Part shown: positions 17,827 through 27,645 of the stretch, in pieces
Numbering within the stretch: position 1 is the stretch's first letter
Layout: every line of letters begins with the position of its first letter
NCBI GenBank assembly: GCA_021775995.1
Contig: JAJFGS010000011.1
Span: 248,001-312,000, forward strand
Source: Alphaproteobacteria bacterium
Lineage (GTDB): Bacteria > Pseudomonadota > Alphaproteobacteria > Micavibrionales > Micavibrionaceae
Reading direction: 5' to 3'
DNA: 64,000 bases
Program-made: the position numbers and the translations under genes
Notes under the pieces: model-generated
Database searches by the model: none
What the model saw: the letters and a program-made list of their open reading frames with translations, nothing else
Told to the model about the DNA's origin: nothing

Positions 17827-19563
17827 TTAGAACAGTCCGCCTATGAGTCCACCCAATCCGCCTAGAAGCCCACCTAATCCACCGCCAAAGGAAATACCAA
17901 GACCCAAATCAAATATACCTAAGGTGTTTTGAACAGCGTTTAAGAACGGTGCTAAATTAACAGCCATTGCGCCACCAATAAGATGGGTTACGCCAGCCAT
18001 AGAGGAGGCTTGTGAGTTTCCTTCTGCTACACCGCGCATGATAAATATACCTCGTGCAATACTGATAAAACCAACCATAGATACAAATAGAACAATTGAA
18101 TCAATGATCGAATGTGCTCGCGCGATTGCATCACCATCCATCCCCGCTGTATAATTTAAGGTACCTTCATTTGGTGAAGAAACTCCATCTGCTGCAAATA
18201 ATGATGTGCCTAAAGATGTTACCATAGGACCGAATGCTAGTAGTGCTCCACCTGTTACAAAGGTCATAATGGTTCCTATGCCTCCTGGACCACGGGCACC
18301 TTCTTGTGCCGATTTCATTAGTCTTGAAATACCGATAAAAACTAAAATAAAGCCTGCAACAACACCAAACCAGTTTACAATAACAGAAACAGGCATAAAG
18401 GTATCATTGATCAGTGCTGCAATCATAACGTCCAGCCCTGCTGGACCACCGGCGACACGAACCTCACCGTTTAATTGGTTACTGTGAGGAGCAATAATTG
18501 CAGCAACGCTTGTATAAGCAGTCATAACAACGTAAGGAAGAGCAAAAAATCCACCAGCGACAACTAATTTAGCGACAGGATCCCATATTGATACATTACT
18601 TGGATTTTCAACATGGTCTTTGATTTTTAAAATACCCCATATACCAACGACCAACCCAAATAAATAAGCGATAGCTGTTAAGAAGGCTAAAAATGGTGAC
18701 GTACTAATGAATAAGTTACAGACAACAGAACCAACACCGAATCCGCCTCCGCCTGTTACAGCACCAATAACGCCTCCAATAGCATTTCCAGCACAACCGC
18801 CGCCTGCGGCTTCAGCTGTAAGTCCCCCAGATGTTAGCGCAATATAAGCACCACCAATAATACCACCTACAGCACCGGCCCCATCTCCTAGAATGAGGCT
18901 TTCCATTGCGGCATACATTGTTGGTATCGCAAAAAGCATACCACCGACAACAAGCCGAATAATACCATCTTTTAAGGCAGCTCTGTTTGGTTCTTCAACA
19001 TGTTCTTTGATCTTTAAAAGGCCAGCAACACCAAACATAAGACCTAATATATAAGCGGTACCAGTAATAAGACCTGGTATTCGTTCAAGGGAATCAACTA
19101 TGTTGTCTAAGATGGCAGCGAAAGCTTGAACTGGCACCGCCCCCAAAACCGCCCCCGCTGCCCCTGATATGGCAGTCAGTAAATTTCCACCTTGTGGTTG
19201 AAATCCAGGATTGCCTCCAGGTTGAATAAGATTATCCATTGCTTCGTAAATAATCGGTAGGGCAAACATGCTGCCACCAATTGCTAATGAAATAAGAGGG
19301 TATCTTAAGGCCGTTTGATTTGGACTTTCGACATGTTCTTTTAATTTAATGATACCGTGTACGGCGAAGACAATACCGATTAAATAGCCTATACCAGTAA
19401 CGACCCTAGGAAGGGTAGTGCTGGTATTAACCATGTTTTCACCGATATCACTAACAGTTTGTGCTAAAACAGGGTTACTTGCGATCGTGGCTAATAGTAG
19501 CCCGCCTAAAAAAGTATAAAATAGCTTCGCAAAATTGACGTTAACTTGTTGTTCTTGAACCAT
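17827..19563 (-). CDS. Polytopic protein with five tandem IcmD/IcmC-like membrane units
   Basis: The protein has 578 residues with a signal-like N-terminus ending near VLA-QT. Five two-helix units follow at about residues 53-113, 162-224, 290-353, 394-456 and 488-550. Units 1-3 contain K-[IL]-K-[ED]-HVE-x-P loops almost identical to the 129-residue IcmD-like protein nearby; units 4 and 5 are more diverged and look more IcmC-like. The C-terminus is a Gly/Leu-rich tail (GGLGGLLGGLGGLIGGLF). Units 2 and 3 are separated by Gly/Ala-rich linkers. It faces the icm operon tail to tail, 20 bases away. A fused or expanded IcmC/IcmD component of the channel is the best reading; a signal GAGAG-type ribosome site precedes the ATG. 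Confidence 0.75.
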   Translation of the reverse strand: MVQEQQVNVNFAKLFYTFLGGLLLATIASNPVLAQTVSDIGENMVNTSTTLPRVVTGIGYLIGIVFAVHGIIKLKEHVESPNQTALRYPLISLAIGGSMFALPIIYEAMDNLIQPGGNPGFQPQGGNLLTAISGAAGAVLGAVPVQAFAAILDNIVDSLERIPGLITGTAYILGLMFGVAGLLKIKEHVEEPNRAALKDGIIRLVVGGMLFAIPTMYAAMESLILGDGAGAVGGIIGGAYIALTSGGLTAEAAGGGCAGNAIGGVIGAVTGGGGFGVGSVVCNLFISTSPFLAFLTAIAYLFGLVVGIWGILKIKDHVENPSNVSIWDPVAKLVVAGGFFALPYVVMTAYTSVAAIIAPHSNQLNGEVRVAGGPAGLDVMIAALINDTFMPVSVIVNWFGVVAGFILVFIGISRLMKSAQEGARGPGGIGTIMTFVTGGALLAFGPMVTSLGTSLFAADGVSSPNEGTLNYTAGMDGDAIARAHSIIDSIVLFVSMVGFISIARGIFIMRGVAEGNSQASSMAGVTHLIGGAMAVNLAPFLNAVQNTLGIFDLGLGISFGGGLGGLLGGLGGLIGGLF

Positions 19564-19746
19564 TTTTCTCTCTCTTGTTGCCCCGCATTACATAAATAGA
19601 TTTCTACCTTACTATTGTAACATAAATGAAAGTCGTGATAAAAACTTGACCAAATTATCAAGTATTACTCAATAGTATCAATAAGTTAGTATAATAATTT
19701 ATTTTCTTTAGAAAAAGGTAGGTATTGAAGAAAATAGGCGATATTT

Positions 19747-20403
19747 TTAAGAGACTGGGGCGTCAATTTTAACAGGTAAATCCGCCGCAATTGGTTCATC
19801 ATCTAACATTTCAATCATGCCGCTGGGCTGTACTGAAAAATGGGCAATAAATAGAGCATTGGAGTAATAGACAACCGCATCACACATCCAGTTGCCATTT
19901 TCGTCTTTATTTTCAAAGCTAGCCTCACGTACGGTACCTTCAATGACCATTCTTGTTTTGTCATCTAAATTTTTAGGAACATAGGTGTCTTCCATACTTT
20001 CGGCAATCAGGAATGGTCCTTCTTCTCCACGAACAAAAAAGCAGAAAAAACGTAAATAATCCAATACGTTATCATCTGTGATTTTAATAGGTGCTTTGGC
20101 ATTGACCTCATGGATAGGAGGGGATGTACCATTGAGCCAATAAAGATTTCCTTGATCGGTTAAATAATAGATAAATAGGTTCTTCGGAGTCCATGCAGGG
20201 TCTTTGACGCGAATAAGGGCAACTTGATCAAAAAACGGCAAAGGACGCCATTCAACTTTCGTTGTATTGGCTGTAACACTATATTTATCACCAATCGGGT
20301 TAATTTGTTCCAAAAAACCAGCCAGTTCTTCACCTTGAACTGGATTCCAATTATTATCCATATACATTAGTCTAAAATCCCTTACTGACTGTTTACTGAG
20401 CAA
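19747..20403 (-). CDS. Conserved-looking cytoplasmic protein, unknown function
   Basis: The protein has 218 residues, no signal peptide and no membrane helix. It is rich in Trp, Tyr and Phe and reads like a beta-rich fold, with segments DQVALIRVKDP, NLFIYYLTDQG and YYSNALFIAHFSV. No known motif was found. It lies between the IcmD/IcmC-repeat protein and the rpmH promoter, so it may still belong to the secretion island. The full length and normal codon use argue for a real gene. Confidence 0.65.
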   Translation of the reverse strand: MLSKQSVRDFRLMYMDNNWNPVQGEELAGFLEQINPIGDKYSVTANTTKVEWRPLPFFDQVALIRVKDPAWTPKNLFIYYLTDQGNLYWLNGTSPPIHEVNAKAPIKITDDNVLDYLRFFCFFVRGEEGPFLIAESMEDTYVPKNLDDKTRMVIEGTVREASFENKDENGNWMCDAVVYYSNALFIAHFSVQPSGMIEMLDDEPIAADLPVKIDAPVS

Positions 20404-20522
20404 GTTGTTAAAATATCACTTACGCAACCTCAATATAATGACATTTTGAGTATAAATCGCAAGCTTTAATAGTACCTTAAGGTGGTAAGTAAAACAAATT
20501 TCTCCGGATTGTTAGGATAAAA

Positions 20523-20551
20523 TTGACAAATCCTGTTTTCAGGCTTATAAA
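20523..20551 (+). promoter_or_regulatory. Sigma-70 promoter for the rpmH operon
   Basis: TTGACA (20523-20528), a 17-base spacer and TATAAA (20546-20551) form a near-consensus housekeeping promoter, about 45 bases before rpmH. Confidence 0.8.
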
Positions 20552-20597
20552 ACGCCTCAGAATTTAATTATTGATTAGAAAGTAAGGATAGAGCGTC

Positions 20598-20732
20598 ATG
20601 AAACGTACATTCCAACCCAGTAAACTTGTTCGTGCCCGTCGCCATGGTTTCCGTGCTCGTATGGCAACAAAAAATGGTCGTCGTGTGATCTCTGCCCGTC
20701 GTTCAAAAGGCCGTGCTCGCTTGAGTGCTTAA
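20598..20732 (+). CDS. rpmH: 50S ribosomal protein L34
   Basis: The 44-residue protein begins [19 protein letters not shown] and ends in an Arg-rich tail ([10 protein letters not shown]), which is the whole length of L34. It is a component of the large ribosomal subunit. It opens the conserved rpmH-rnpA-yidD-yidC-engB cluster and is preceded by the promoter at 20523. It lies 42 bases before rnpA. Confidence 0.98.
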   Translation: MKRTFQPSKLVRARRHGFRARMATKNGRRVISARRSKGRARLSA

Positions 20733-20774
20733 TTGCGCTTTCGCAAGCATTTGAGGCTTAAGGCCTGAAAGAAT

Positions 20775-21149
20775 ATGTTTGCTTATAAAAAAGATATAAA
20801 GTCCATAGACCGCTTGAGAAAGCGGTCTGATTTTTTATGCGTTCAACGTGAGGGGCGTAAATGGATATCCAAAGGGATGATTGTTGAAGTTTGCGAAAAC
20901 GAAAATAAAGGTATCCGCGTTGGTATTACAGTTAGTAAAAAAGTCAATAAATTAGCCGTTCTTCGTAATCGTTTAAAACGTAGATTGAAAGCTGTGTCAT
21001 TGGACGTCTTACCCCATTACCACCAACAAAACTTTGATATTGTTCTTGTTGGTCGTGTCATGGCACAGGATCGCACTTATGAAGACTTACAAAATGATTT
21101 ACGTTGGTGCTTGAAAAAAATGAATATTTTGGCGGATCAGATAACATGA
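20775..21149 (+). CDS. rnpA: Ribonuclease P protein component
   Basis: The protein has 124 residues, basic, with the RNP signature RNRLKRRLK (about residues 67-75) and the N-terminal [16 protein letters not shown] segment. It is the protein subunit of RNase P, which matures tRNA 5' ends. Its stop overlaps the yidD start (ATGA at 21146-21149). Confidence 0.96.
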   Translation: MFAYKKDIKSIDRLRKRSDFLCVQREGRKWISKGMIVEVCENENKGIRVGITVSKKVNKLAVLRNRLKRRLKAVSLDVLPHYHQQNFDIVLVGRVMAQDRTYEDLQNDLRWCLKKMNILADQIT

Positions 21150-21451
21150 AGCGTGTTCTTATTGGCATGATAAAATTTTATCAGTTTATGATTTCTCCTA
21201 TCATAGGACCTAGTTGTCGTTTTCATCCCACGTGTTCTGTTTATATGGTGGAAGCAATACAAAGTAGGGGAGCTATTAAAGGATCTGCATTAGGCATAAA
21301 AAGGCTGTTAAAATGCCACCCTTTCTATAAGGGTAACTTTCTTGATCCTGTACCTACGGTAGAGCCCATTTGTGATGCTAAGTCCATTGCATCAAAGGGA
21401 TGGTTCGGCTATAAACGCAAGCATTCCCCTGCTTCGAATACAAAAAAATAG
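21146..21451 (+). CDS. yidD: Membrane protein insertion efficiency factor YidD
   Basis: From ATG at 21146 the protein has 101 residues. A longer reading from 21104 would add 14 residues that only duplicate rnpA sequence in another frame, so I reject it. The family motif [17 protein letters not shown] and KCHPFYKG are present. It is a small membrane-associated helper of YidC-dependent insertion. The ATGA overlap with rnpA and the nine-base gap to yidC support a shared transcript. Confidence 0.94.
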   Translation: MKRVLIGMIKFYQFMISPIIGPSCRFHPTCSVYMVEAIQSRGAIKGSALGIKRLLKCHPFYKGNFLDPVPTVEPICDAKSIASKGWFGYKRKHSPASNTKK

Positions 21452-21459
21452 GAATTTAA

Positions 21460-23388
21460 ATGCAGCAAAAAGATAAAATGCATCCTGAAGATTTGCGTAA
21501 TCTCATCGTTTTTGGATTAATTTCAATATTTCTCTGGTTTGCCTACAGTCATTTTATACTCGATCCACAAAAGGAACAAATGCGTGCTGCTCAAAAAGTA
21601 CAACAACAGGCCGTATTGAAGAAACAAAAAGCTTCTGGTTTTGTTGATGAAGTAGAGCTTCCGCGTGAAGAAATTATTTCTGAACAAAAGGGGGGCCGCG
21701 TTAAAATTAATAATGATCTTGTTTTTGGATCTTTTAATTTAGTTGGCGCGCGTTTGGATGATTTAGGTTTGAAGAAACATTTTAAAACAGTCGAACGTGA
21801 AGAGAGTTCGATTGTTCTTTATCCAGCGGGCACATCTCATCCTAAATATATAGAACATGGATGGGTATCGCCTGATAAAAATTTAAAATTACCAAATTCT
21901 AAAACAAAATGGGAATTAGCAGCAGGTGATGTTCTAACAGAAAAATCTCCTGTTACATTTCGTTGGAACAATGGTCGAGGTGTGGTTTTTGAACAGGTTG
22001 TTTCTTTAAATGAAGATTATTTATTCACTGTTGTTAATCGTGTCATTAATAATACGAATAGTGCGATTATTCTTTATCCTTATTCTATTATTGCTCAACG
22101 AGATATCCCTGAGGACTACATGGGTCGCTTTGTCGTTCATGAGGGACCAATAGGTTATTTTGACGATGAGCTGTATGAAAAAACATACGGTAAGATGGAT
22201 AAAGAACCATTGATCGTAAAAACAGCTTTAAAGGGTTGGGTTGGTTTGACGACCAAAGACTGGCATACCGCACTTGTTCCTGAACAAGGCGTAGAGCATA
22301 AATATCGTATGGTCTATACCAAAGGTGCGACAGAGCAAGTAAAGGATTTGTACCAAGCCGATGTAACAGGAAATCCAGTAACTGCCCAAGCGGGTGGCAT
22401 GGTCGAAACAAAAATGGAAGTTTTTGCAGGGGCTAAAAAATTAAATTTATTGAATAAATACGAAAAGAAATTTGGTGTTCCTCATTTTGATTTGGCCGTT
22501 GATTTTGGAATATTTTATTTTTTAACACGTCCTTTCTTTTTTATTATTAATTTTTTCTATGGGTTTGTTGGTAATTTTGGCGTGGCCATTATTTTATTTA
22601 CGGTTGTTTTGCGTATCTGTGTTTTCCCATTGGCGAATACTTCGTTTAAATCTTTTGCGAATATGCGAAAAATTGGTCCTCAAATGACCGAATTACGTGA
22701 AAAGTACAAAGACGATAAACAACAAATGCAACAGGAATTGGTTAAGCTTTACCAAAAAGAAAAAGTAAACCCGATGGCAGGGTGTTTGCCTATATTGGTT
22801 CAAATTCCTATCTTCTTTTCATTATTTAAGGTGTTATCAAACACAATTGAAATGCGCCATGCCCCGTTTTTTGGTTGGATACAGGATTTATCTGCACCAG
22901 ACCCAACGAGTTTTTGGAATTTATTTGGATTGTTTCCATGGGAAGGCCCTAGCTTCTTAGCCATTGGTATTTGGCCGATTTTAATGCTGATTACCATGAT
23001 TTTACAGCGCAAATTATCGCCGCCGCCGGCTGATAAATTTCAAGCGCAAATGTTTGCCGCTATGCCGTGGATTATGACGGTTATTTTGGCTAAATTTGCG
23101 GCAGGTCTTGTTATTTATTGGACGTTTAACAACCTATTTTCAACAATACAACAATATATCATTATGAGACGTATGGGCGTAAAGGTTGATTTTATTGGTA
23201 ATGTTTTAGGTAAAAATAAATACAAATCTCCAACACCAATTGATGGAGTTCATCCTGAAGCGGCAATGATAGAAGAAGAAATTGAAACGGCGCTGGGTGT
23301 TGATCAAAAAGATACGCCTGAGAATAATGTAAAGAACGAGACGACAGTTTCTAAACCGAAACCTAAAAAATCTAAGAAGAAAAAATAA
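21460..23388 (+). CDS. yidC: Membrane protein insertase YidC
   Basis: The protein has 642 residues. It has an N-terminal membrane anchor (about 12-28), a large periplasmic beta domain (about 60-330), then five membrane segments from about 345 to 575. Conserved parts are GNFGVAIILFTVVLRICVFP, NPMAGCLPILVQIPIFFSLF and a final Lys-rich tail typical of alphaproteobacteria. It inserts and folds inner-membrane proteins with or without SecYEG. The stop overlaps the engB start (TAATG). Confidence 0.97.
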   Translation: MQQKDKMHPEDLRNLIVFGLISIFLWFAYSHFILDPQKEQMRAAQKVQQQAVLKKQKASGFVDEVELPREEIISEQKGGRVKINNDLVFGSFNLVGARLDDLGLKKHFKTVEREESSIVLYPAGTSHPKYIEHGWVSPDKNLKLPNSKTKWELAAGDVLTEKSPVTFRWNNGRGVVFEQVVSLNEDYLFTVVNRVINNTNSAIILYPYSIIAQRDIPEDYMGRFVVHEGPIGYFDDELYEKTYGKMDKEPLIVKTALKGWVGLTTKDWHTALVPEQGVEHKYRMVYTKGATEQVKDLYQADVTGNPVTAQAGGMVETKMEVFAGAKKLNLLNKYEKKFGVPHFDLAVDFGIFYFLTRPFFFIINFFYGFVGNFGVAIILFTVVLRICVFPLANTSFKSFANMRKIGPQMTELREKYKDDKQQMQQELVKLYQKEKVNPMAGCLPILVQIPIFFSLFKVLSNTIEMRHAPFFGWIQDLSAPDPTSFWNLFGLFPWEGPSFLAIGIWPILMLITMILQRKLSPPPADKFQAQMFAAMPWIMTVILAKFAAGLVIYWTFNNLFSTIQQYIIMRRMGVKVDFIGNVLGKNKYKSPTPIDGVHPEAAMIEEEIETALGVDQKDTPENNVKNETTVSKPKPKKSKKKK

Positions 23389-24026
23389 TGCAAAACACGT
23401 CAGAATTTTCTGATGAACAACATAACGAGGCACGTTTGTTATTTGCGGGTCCTTGTGATTTTGTTTTAGGCGTTGCGGGTTTAGAACAGCTTCCTGATGC
23501 AAATAGAGCGGAAGTTGCTTTTGCAGGACGTTCTAACGTTGGGAAGTCTTCCCTTATTAACGCTTTAACGGGGCGAGGGACATTGGCGCGTACTTCTAAT
23601 ACACCAGGACGCACGCAGCAATTGAATTTCTTTGATTTGGGCGGCGCGCTGTACTTGGTTGATATGCCAGGGTATGGTTATGCCAAAGTGTCAAAAACTC
23701 AGCGCAATGAGTGGAATAGGTTAATTAATGACTATTTACGCGGCCGACCCAATTTACGCATGGTTTTTATTTTAATTGATGGACGTCATGGCCTAAAAGA
23801 TAGTGATGAACATTTAATGACTATGCTGGATGAAGCGGCTGTGTCTTATCGTATTATTTTAACCAAATGTGATAAATCAAAAAAAGATGAGATAGAAAAA
23901 ATTGAAACAGATTTAAAAGCTTGTCTTACAAAACATGCTGCGGCGTATCCTGAATTTTTACGAACGAGTGCACTTAAGAATAAGGGTATTGAAGATTTTC
24001 GAACAATTATTTCTTTGTTGCGATGA
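23388..24026 (+). CDS. engB: Ribosome-biogenesis GTPase EngB/YsxC
   Basis: The protein has 212 residues with GTPase motifs GRSNVGKSSLIN (G1), TPGRTQQ (G2), DMPGYGYAK (G3) and TKCDKSKK (G4). EngB acts in late assembly of the large ribosomal subunit. It is the last gene of the rpmH cluster. Its last 20 bases overlap the 3' end of the convergent pilin-like gene. Confidence 0.96.
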   Translation: MQNTSEFSDEQHNEARLLFAGPCDFVLGVAGLEQLPDANRAEVAFAGRSNVGKSSLINALTGRGTLARTSNTPGRTQQLNFFDLGGALYLVDMPGYGYAKVSKTQRNEWNRLINDYLRGRPNLRMVFILIDGRHGLKDSDEHLMTMLDEAAVSYRIILTKCDKSKKDEIEKIETDLKACLTKHAAAYPEFLRTSALKNKGIEDFRTIISLLR

Positions 24027-24705
24027 TGTTATAAAATGAATAATTATCATTTGTATTATTCTCAACGCAAAGGGACGGGTATCCGTCACATCCTGCACAT
24101 TCTGTTGCATCAAAATCTGTGTTTCCTGCGGCTAAGAAATAATTAGCATGTGGGTTAGCCGTCACAGGAATGGCGGTAGAGCCTGTGATTTTCTGATTAA
24201 TTATTTCACAGGCTTGTTCCGTTAAAAAATAAGCCGTTAAAATGACGTCATCAAGTGGTGTCAATCCATCTGTATCTAACTTTGTCCATTCAACGTCAAT
24301 ATTTTCATTAATGACCCAAACAGATGCGGCATCGTTTTGGATTTCTTCACTAAATTTTTCTTGGTAGTTCAATCCGCCGCCTTGTGGATGAAAGAGTTTA
24401 TGGGTATGCGGTGGGGTATCAAAACCCCCACTAGATGGATTTATAAAATCCAAGTCATCAATTTCTGAACCAGTTGCAAGCATCATCTCAATCACATTTT
24501 GTGCGCTGGCAACATATTCTATGAGTTCTGTGGTATAGAATTCAGCTTGTTCATCACTGATATTCTGTCTATCAGCTTGGTTATTTGATCGCGATAGCGT
24601 CATGGTCAGAAAACCAAACAGGGCTAAAGCAACAAGGACATAGACCATGGCGTTACCACCTTGGTGTTTATTGCTGTTTTCTATGGTTTTTATTGTAAAT
24701 GGCAT
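24007..24705 (-). CDS. Pilin-like exported protein (paralogue A)
   Basis: The protein has 232 residues. A short polar head ends in HQGGNAM, followed by a membrane helix (about 20-38) and a Glu after the helix, which is the general layout of pilins and pseudopilins. The extracellular part has cysteines near residues 165, 201 and 204, with DATECAGCDGYPSLC late in the sequence. It shares a pattern with the protein at 62786-63490: the GN-x3-Y helix, a FxxxGGGxxYxE segment, and TE-x2-C-x2-IN near the middle. No prepilin peptidase or assembly ATPase is in this window. Function unknown. Confidence 0.75.
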   Translation of the reverse strand: MPFTIKTIENSNKHQGGNAMVYVLVALALFGFLTMTLSRSNNQADRQNISDEQAEFYTTELIEYVASAQNVIEMMLATGSEIDDLDFINPSSGGFDTPPHTHKLFHPQGGGLNYQEKFSEEIQNDAASVWVINENIDVEWTKLDTDGLTPLDDVILTAYFLTEQACEIINQKITGSTAIPVTANPHANYFLAAGNTDFDATECAGCDGYPSLCVENNTNDNYSFYNIIATKK

Positions 24706-24732
24706 CTTATCTGGTCTATTCTCCTTAATATT

Positions 24733-26091
24733 ATGAATGATATCATGAATTTGCCAAATTTGACTATAGGCTCGATAAGCTTTGATATTCTCTCTCTATT
24801 GCTGGGGGTGCTTTTAGGTGCTTTTATCGTGGGTAGGCTCTCTTTGGGTGTCGGAAAAGAGCGTTATAGGCAACAAAAAGAAAATTTATCAAAATTAGAA
24901 GAAGAAAAGCGCATTTTAAACGAAAAATTTTTAGTCTCCCAACAAGAGTTAGTGAGGACACAGACTGAAAAATCTGCCTTCCAATCACAAATTATACAAC
25001 ATCGTGAAGACTTAACAAAAATTGAGAAAAAATTTGAAACGCAATTTGAAAATCTGGCACATAAAATTTTTGATGATAAATCTGAAAAATTCAAAAAACA
25101 AAGTCGCGATAATATTGATGAAATTTTAAAACCGCTTAAGATTGACTTAGAAAAATTTCATAAAAAAGTTGATGATTCATTTGGCACTCAGGCCAAAGAG
25201 CAATTTGCTCTTAAAGAGCAAATCAAATCTATTGTTGAGGCCAATGATAAGATATCCCTTCAGGCAGAGGGTCTAACAAAGGCTTTAAAAGGTGATAGCA
25301 AAACTCAAGGTGATTTTGGAGAGATAAGGCTAGAAAATATTTTAGAGCAAGCAGGACTTGTTAAAGACAGAGATTATATTAAGCAAGGTGAAAGCTTGAA
25401 AATAAAACATACCGAAACTGGATCTCATCAACGTCCAGATTTCATAGTCAAACTACCAGATAATAAACATATCATTGTAGATTCTAAAATTTCGTTAACC
25501 CACTATGAAAGATATATTGTCGAAACAGATGAAAATGAACGTGATAAACATTTAAGATTGTTTAAAACATCCGTTAGAAATCATGTTAGAGAATTAGAAA
25601 ATAGTCGATATCAGGATACAAATAAGTTAGGTACTCCTGATTTGGTTTTGATGTTTATGCCGATTGAGGGGTCTTATACTTTAGCTCTAGAAAGTGATCA
25701 TAGTCTCCATAGTTTTGCATGGGAAAAACGAGTTGCAATAGTTTGTACCTCAACTCTATTTGCAACGTTAAAAACAATAAATTCTCTATGGAATTTAGAC
25801 TTGCAAAACAAGAATGCTGAAGAAATTGCAAGAAAAGGCGGTCAGCTTTATGATAAAGTTTTTGGATTTTTAGAGGATATGGAAAAGTTAGGTAACAACA
25901 TGAGAACATTAGAAAAAACCTATGATGGTGCAATGAATAAGCTTTCAACGGGGAGAGGAAATATTCTAACTCGAACAGAAAATTTAAAAGAGCTAGGAGC
26001 GAAAGCAACAAAATCTATCCCATCGGAATTGATACGACATGAAAATGATGAACAAGATGATGATAAATATAAAGATATTAAAATAGCGTAA
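24733..26091 (+). CDS. rmuC: DNA recombination protein RmuC
   Basis: I start at ATG 24733 (452 residues); an upstream TTG at 24661 would run into the divergent gene. A membrane anchor (about 14-36) and a long coiled coil (about 40-170) precede the RmuC nuclease-like domain, with GDFGEIRLENILEQAGL, RPDFIVKLPD, IIVDSKISL and LVLMFMPIEGSY. The E-x-D-x-K arrangement matches PD-(D/E)XK nucleases. RmuC limits inversion at short inverted repeats. It is followed seven bases later by def. Confidence 0.94.
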   Translation: MNDIMNLPNLTIGSISFDILSLLLGVLLGAFIVGRLSLGVGKERYRQQKENLSKLEEEKRILNEKFLVSQQELVRTQTEKSAFQSQIIQHREDLTKIEKKFETQFENLAHKIFDDKSEKFKKQSRDNIDEILKPLKIDLEKFHKKVDDSFGTQAKEQFALKEQIKSIVEANDKISLQAEGLTKALKGDSKTQGDFGEIRLENILEQAGLVKDRDYIKQGESLKIKHTETGSHQRPDFIVKLPDNKHIIVDSKISLTHYERYIVETDENERDKHLRLFKTSVRNHVRELENSRYQDTNKLGTPDLVLMFMPIEGSYTLALESDHSLHSFAWEKRVAIVCTSTLFATLKTINSLWNLDLQNKNAEEIARKGGQLYDKVFGFLEDMEKLGNNMRTLEKTYDGAMNKLSTGRGNILTRTENLKELGAKATKSIPSELIRHENDEQDDDKYKDIKIA

Positions 26092-26098
26092 TATAAAT

Positions 26099-26704
26099 AT
26101 GCCTGATACCCATTTATATGAAATTATAAAAGTACCTGATCCGGTTTTAAAAGAAACGGCAAGTCCCGTTGAAAATATTTCAGAAGACGTAAAGTCGCAA
26201 ATTGATCGTATGACGGCCACTATGTATCATGGTGCTGGTATTGGTCTAGCGGCCAATCAGGTTAATAAGCTCAATCGTATTTTTGTGATGGATCTGCCTG
26301 AAGGCATGTGGCAACACGGCCCTGAAATTGATGGTATCCTTACGATTGAAGCGGGTTATAGGAGTGGAGAGCGCGATGATGAAGAGTTAATTCGTGCGCC
26401 GCGTGCCTTTATCAATCCTGAAGTTATTTGGTCATCGGAGCAAAAATCCGTCTATGATGAGGGTTGTTTGTCGTTGCCACATCAGTATGGTGAGGTTATT
26501 CGTCCTGCTCAAGTACGTGTTAAATTTCAGGATGTTGGGGGCGACACACATGAAGAACTTTTTGATGGTTTAGACTCTCATTGTGTTCAACATGAAATTG
26601 ATCATTTAAACGGTATCTTATTTATTGATTATTTATCTAGCTTAAAACGTAATATAATTTTACGGCGTATGAAAAAAATCAATAAAGAAACGAATGCGCT
26701 TTAG
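26099..26704 (+). CDS. def: Peptide deformylase
   Basis: The protein has 201 residues with all three metal and catalytic motifs: GIGLAANQV, EGCLSLP and QHEIDH. It removes the formyl group from nascent proteins. A small insertion (about 75-100, around DGILTIEAGYRSG) makes it slightly longer than the usual enzyme. It is followed two bases later by fmt, with which it works. Confidence 0.96.
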   Translation: MPDTHLYEIIKVPDPVLKETASPVENISEDVKSQIDRMTATMYHGAGIGLAANQVNKLNRIFVMDLPEGMWQHGPEIDGILTIEAGYRSGERDDEELIRAPRAFINPEVIWSSEQKSVYDEGCLSLPHQYGEVIRPAQVRVKFQDVGGDTHEELFDGLDSHCVQHEIDHLNGILFIDYLSSLKRNIILRRMKKINKETNAL

Positions 26705-26706
26705 CC

Positions 26707-27645
26707 ATGACAAAGCCCTTACGTATAGCTTTCATGGGAACACCTGATTTTGTTTGTCCAACGGTTCAATCCCTTATTGATGGCTCACATGATTTGGTTT
26801 GTATATATACGCAACCCCCGCGTGAAAAAGGACGTCATAAGAAATTAGAAAAAACACCTGTTCATATAATGGCTGAAAATATCGGAATAGAAGTTCGCTA
26901 CCCCATAGATTTTAAATCTTTGCAGGATGTTCAGGCTTTTGAGGATTTAAAATTGGACGTGGCTATCGTTGCGGCTTTTGGTATGTTGCTTCCACAAAAT
27001 ATTTTAGATGCCCCTAAGTTTGGTTGCATCAATATCCATCCTTCTTTACTGCCGCGTTGGAGAGGCCCATCTCCTGTGCAGTATGCTCTTTGGAAGGGGG
27101 ATGAAAAGACAGGTGTTTCGGTGATGTCTTTGGAAAAATCAATGGATACGGGACCGATTATAGCGCAGGAAAAATGCTTAATTGATACTTTAACAACGTT
27201 CGAAACGTTGAATCATGATCTTTGGGTTAAAGGAACCAATCTACTTTCTCATTGCTTAGAGGAGTTGTCAAAAACGAGAGAATTAAAAAGCACCCCTCAA
27301 GATGAAAATGCGGCAACTTATTGTAAATTACTGACCAAAGAAGATGGTCATATTAATTTTGTTGAAACAGCCACACAAATTGATTGTCAAATTCGTGGCC
27401 TTAATCCTTGGCCAGGCACATGGTGTTTGGATGGTGCAGGCAAGAGATTGAAAATTATTCAGGCAACCATTTTAAATGAAAAAACAGACAAAAAATTTGG
27501 AACAGTTATAGAAGACGGTAAAATTTCTTGTGGTGATAATACGGTTTTACAACTGCAAAAAATTCAACCTGAAAATAAAAATGTAATGGGCGTTTCTGAT
27601 GCTTTGAATGGTGGGTATTTAAAGCAAGGTGATATTCTTTCATGA
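26707..27645 (+). CDS. fmt: Methionyl-tRNA formyltransferase
   Basis: The protein has 312 residues. The N-terminal formyltransferase domain shows GTPDFVCPTVQSL, the catalytic NIHPSLLPRWRGPSPVQ and SLEKSMDTGPII; the C-terminal OB-like domain contains RGLNPWPG. It formylates initiator Met-tRNA. ATGA overlap with truA. Confidence 0.97.
   Translation: MTKPLRIAFMGTPDFVCPTVQSLIDGSHDLVCIYTQPPREKGRHKKLEKTPVHIMAENIGIEVRYPIDFKSLQDVQAFEDLKLDVAIVAAFGMLLPQNILDAPKFGCINIHPSLLPRWRGPSPVQYALWKGDEKTGVSVMSLEKSMDTGPIIAQEKCLIDTLTTFETLNHDLWVKGTNLLSHCLEELSKTRELKSTPQDENAATYCKLLTKEDGHINFVETATQIDCQIRGLNPWPGTWCLDGAGKRLKIIQATILNEKTDKKFGTVIEDGKISCGDNTVLQLQKIQPENKNVMGVSDALNGGYLKQGDILS

Noticed and set aside
21104-21145. 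Longer N-terminus of YidD
   Set aside because: These codons overlap rnpA in another frame and do not resemble YidD; the ATGA junction at 21146 is the natural start.
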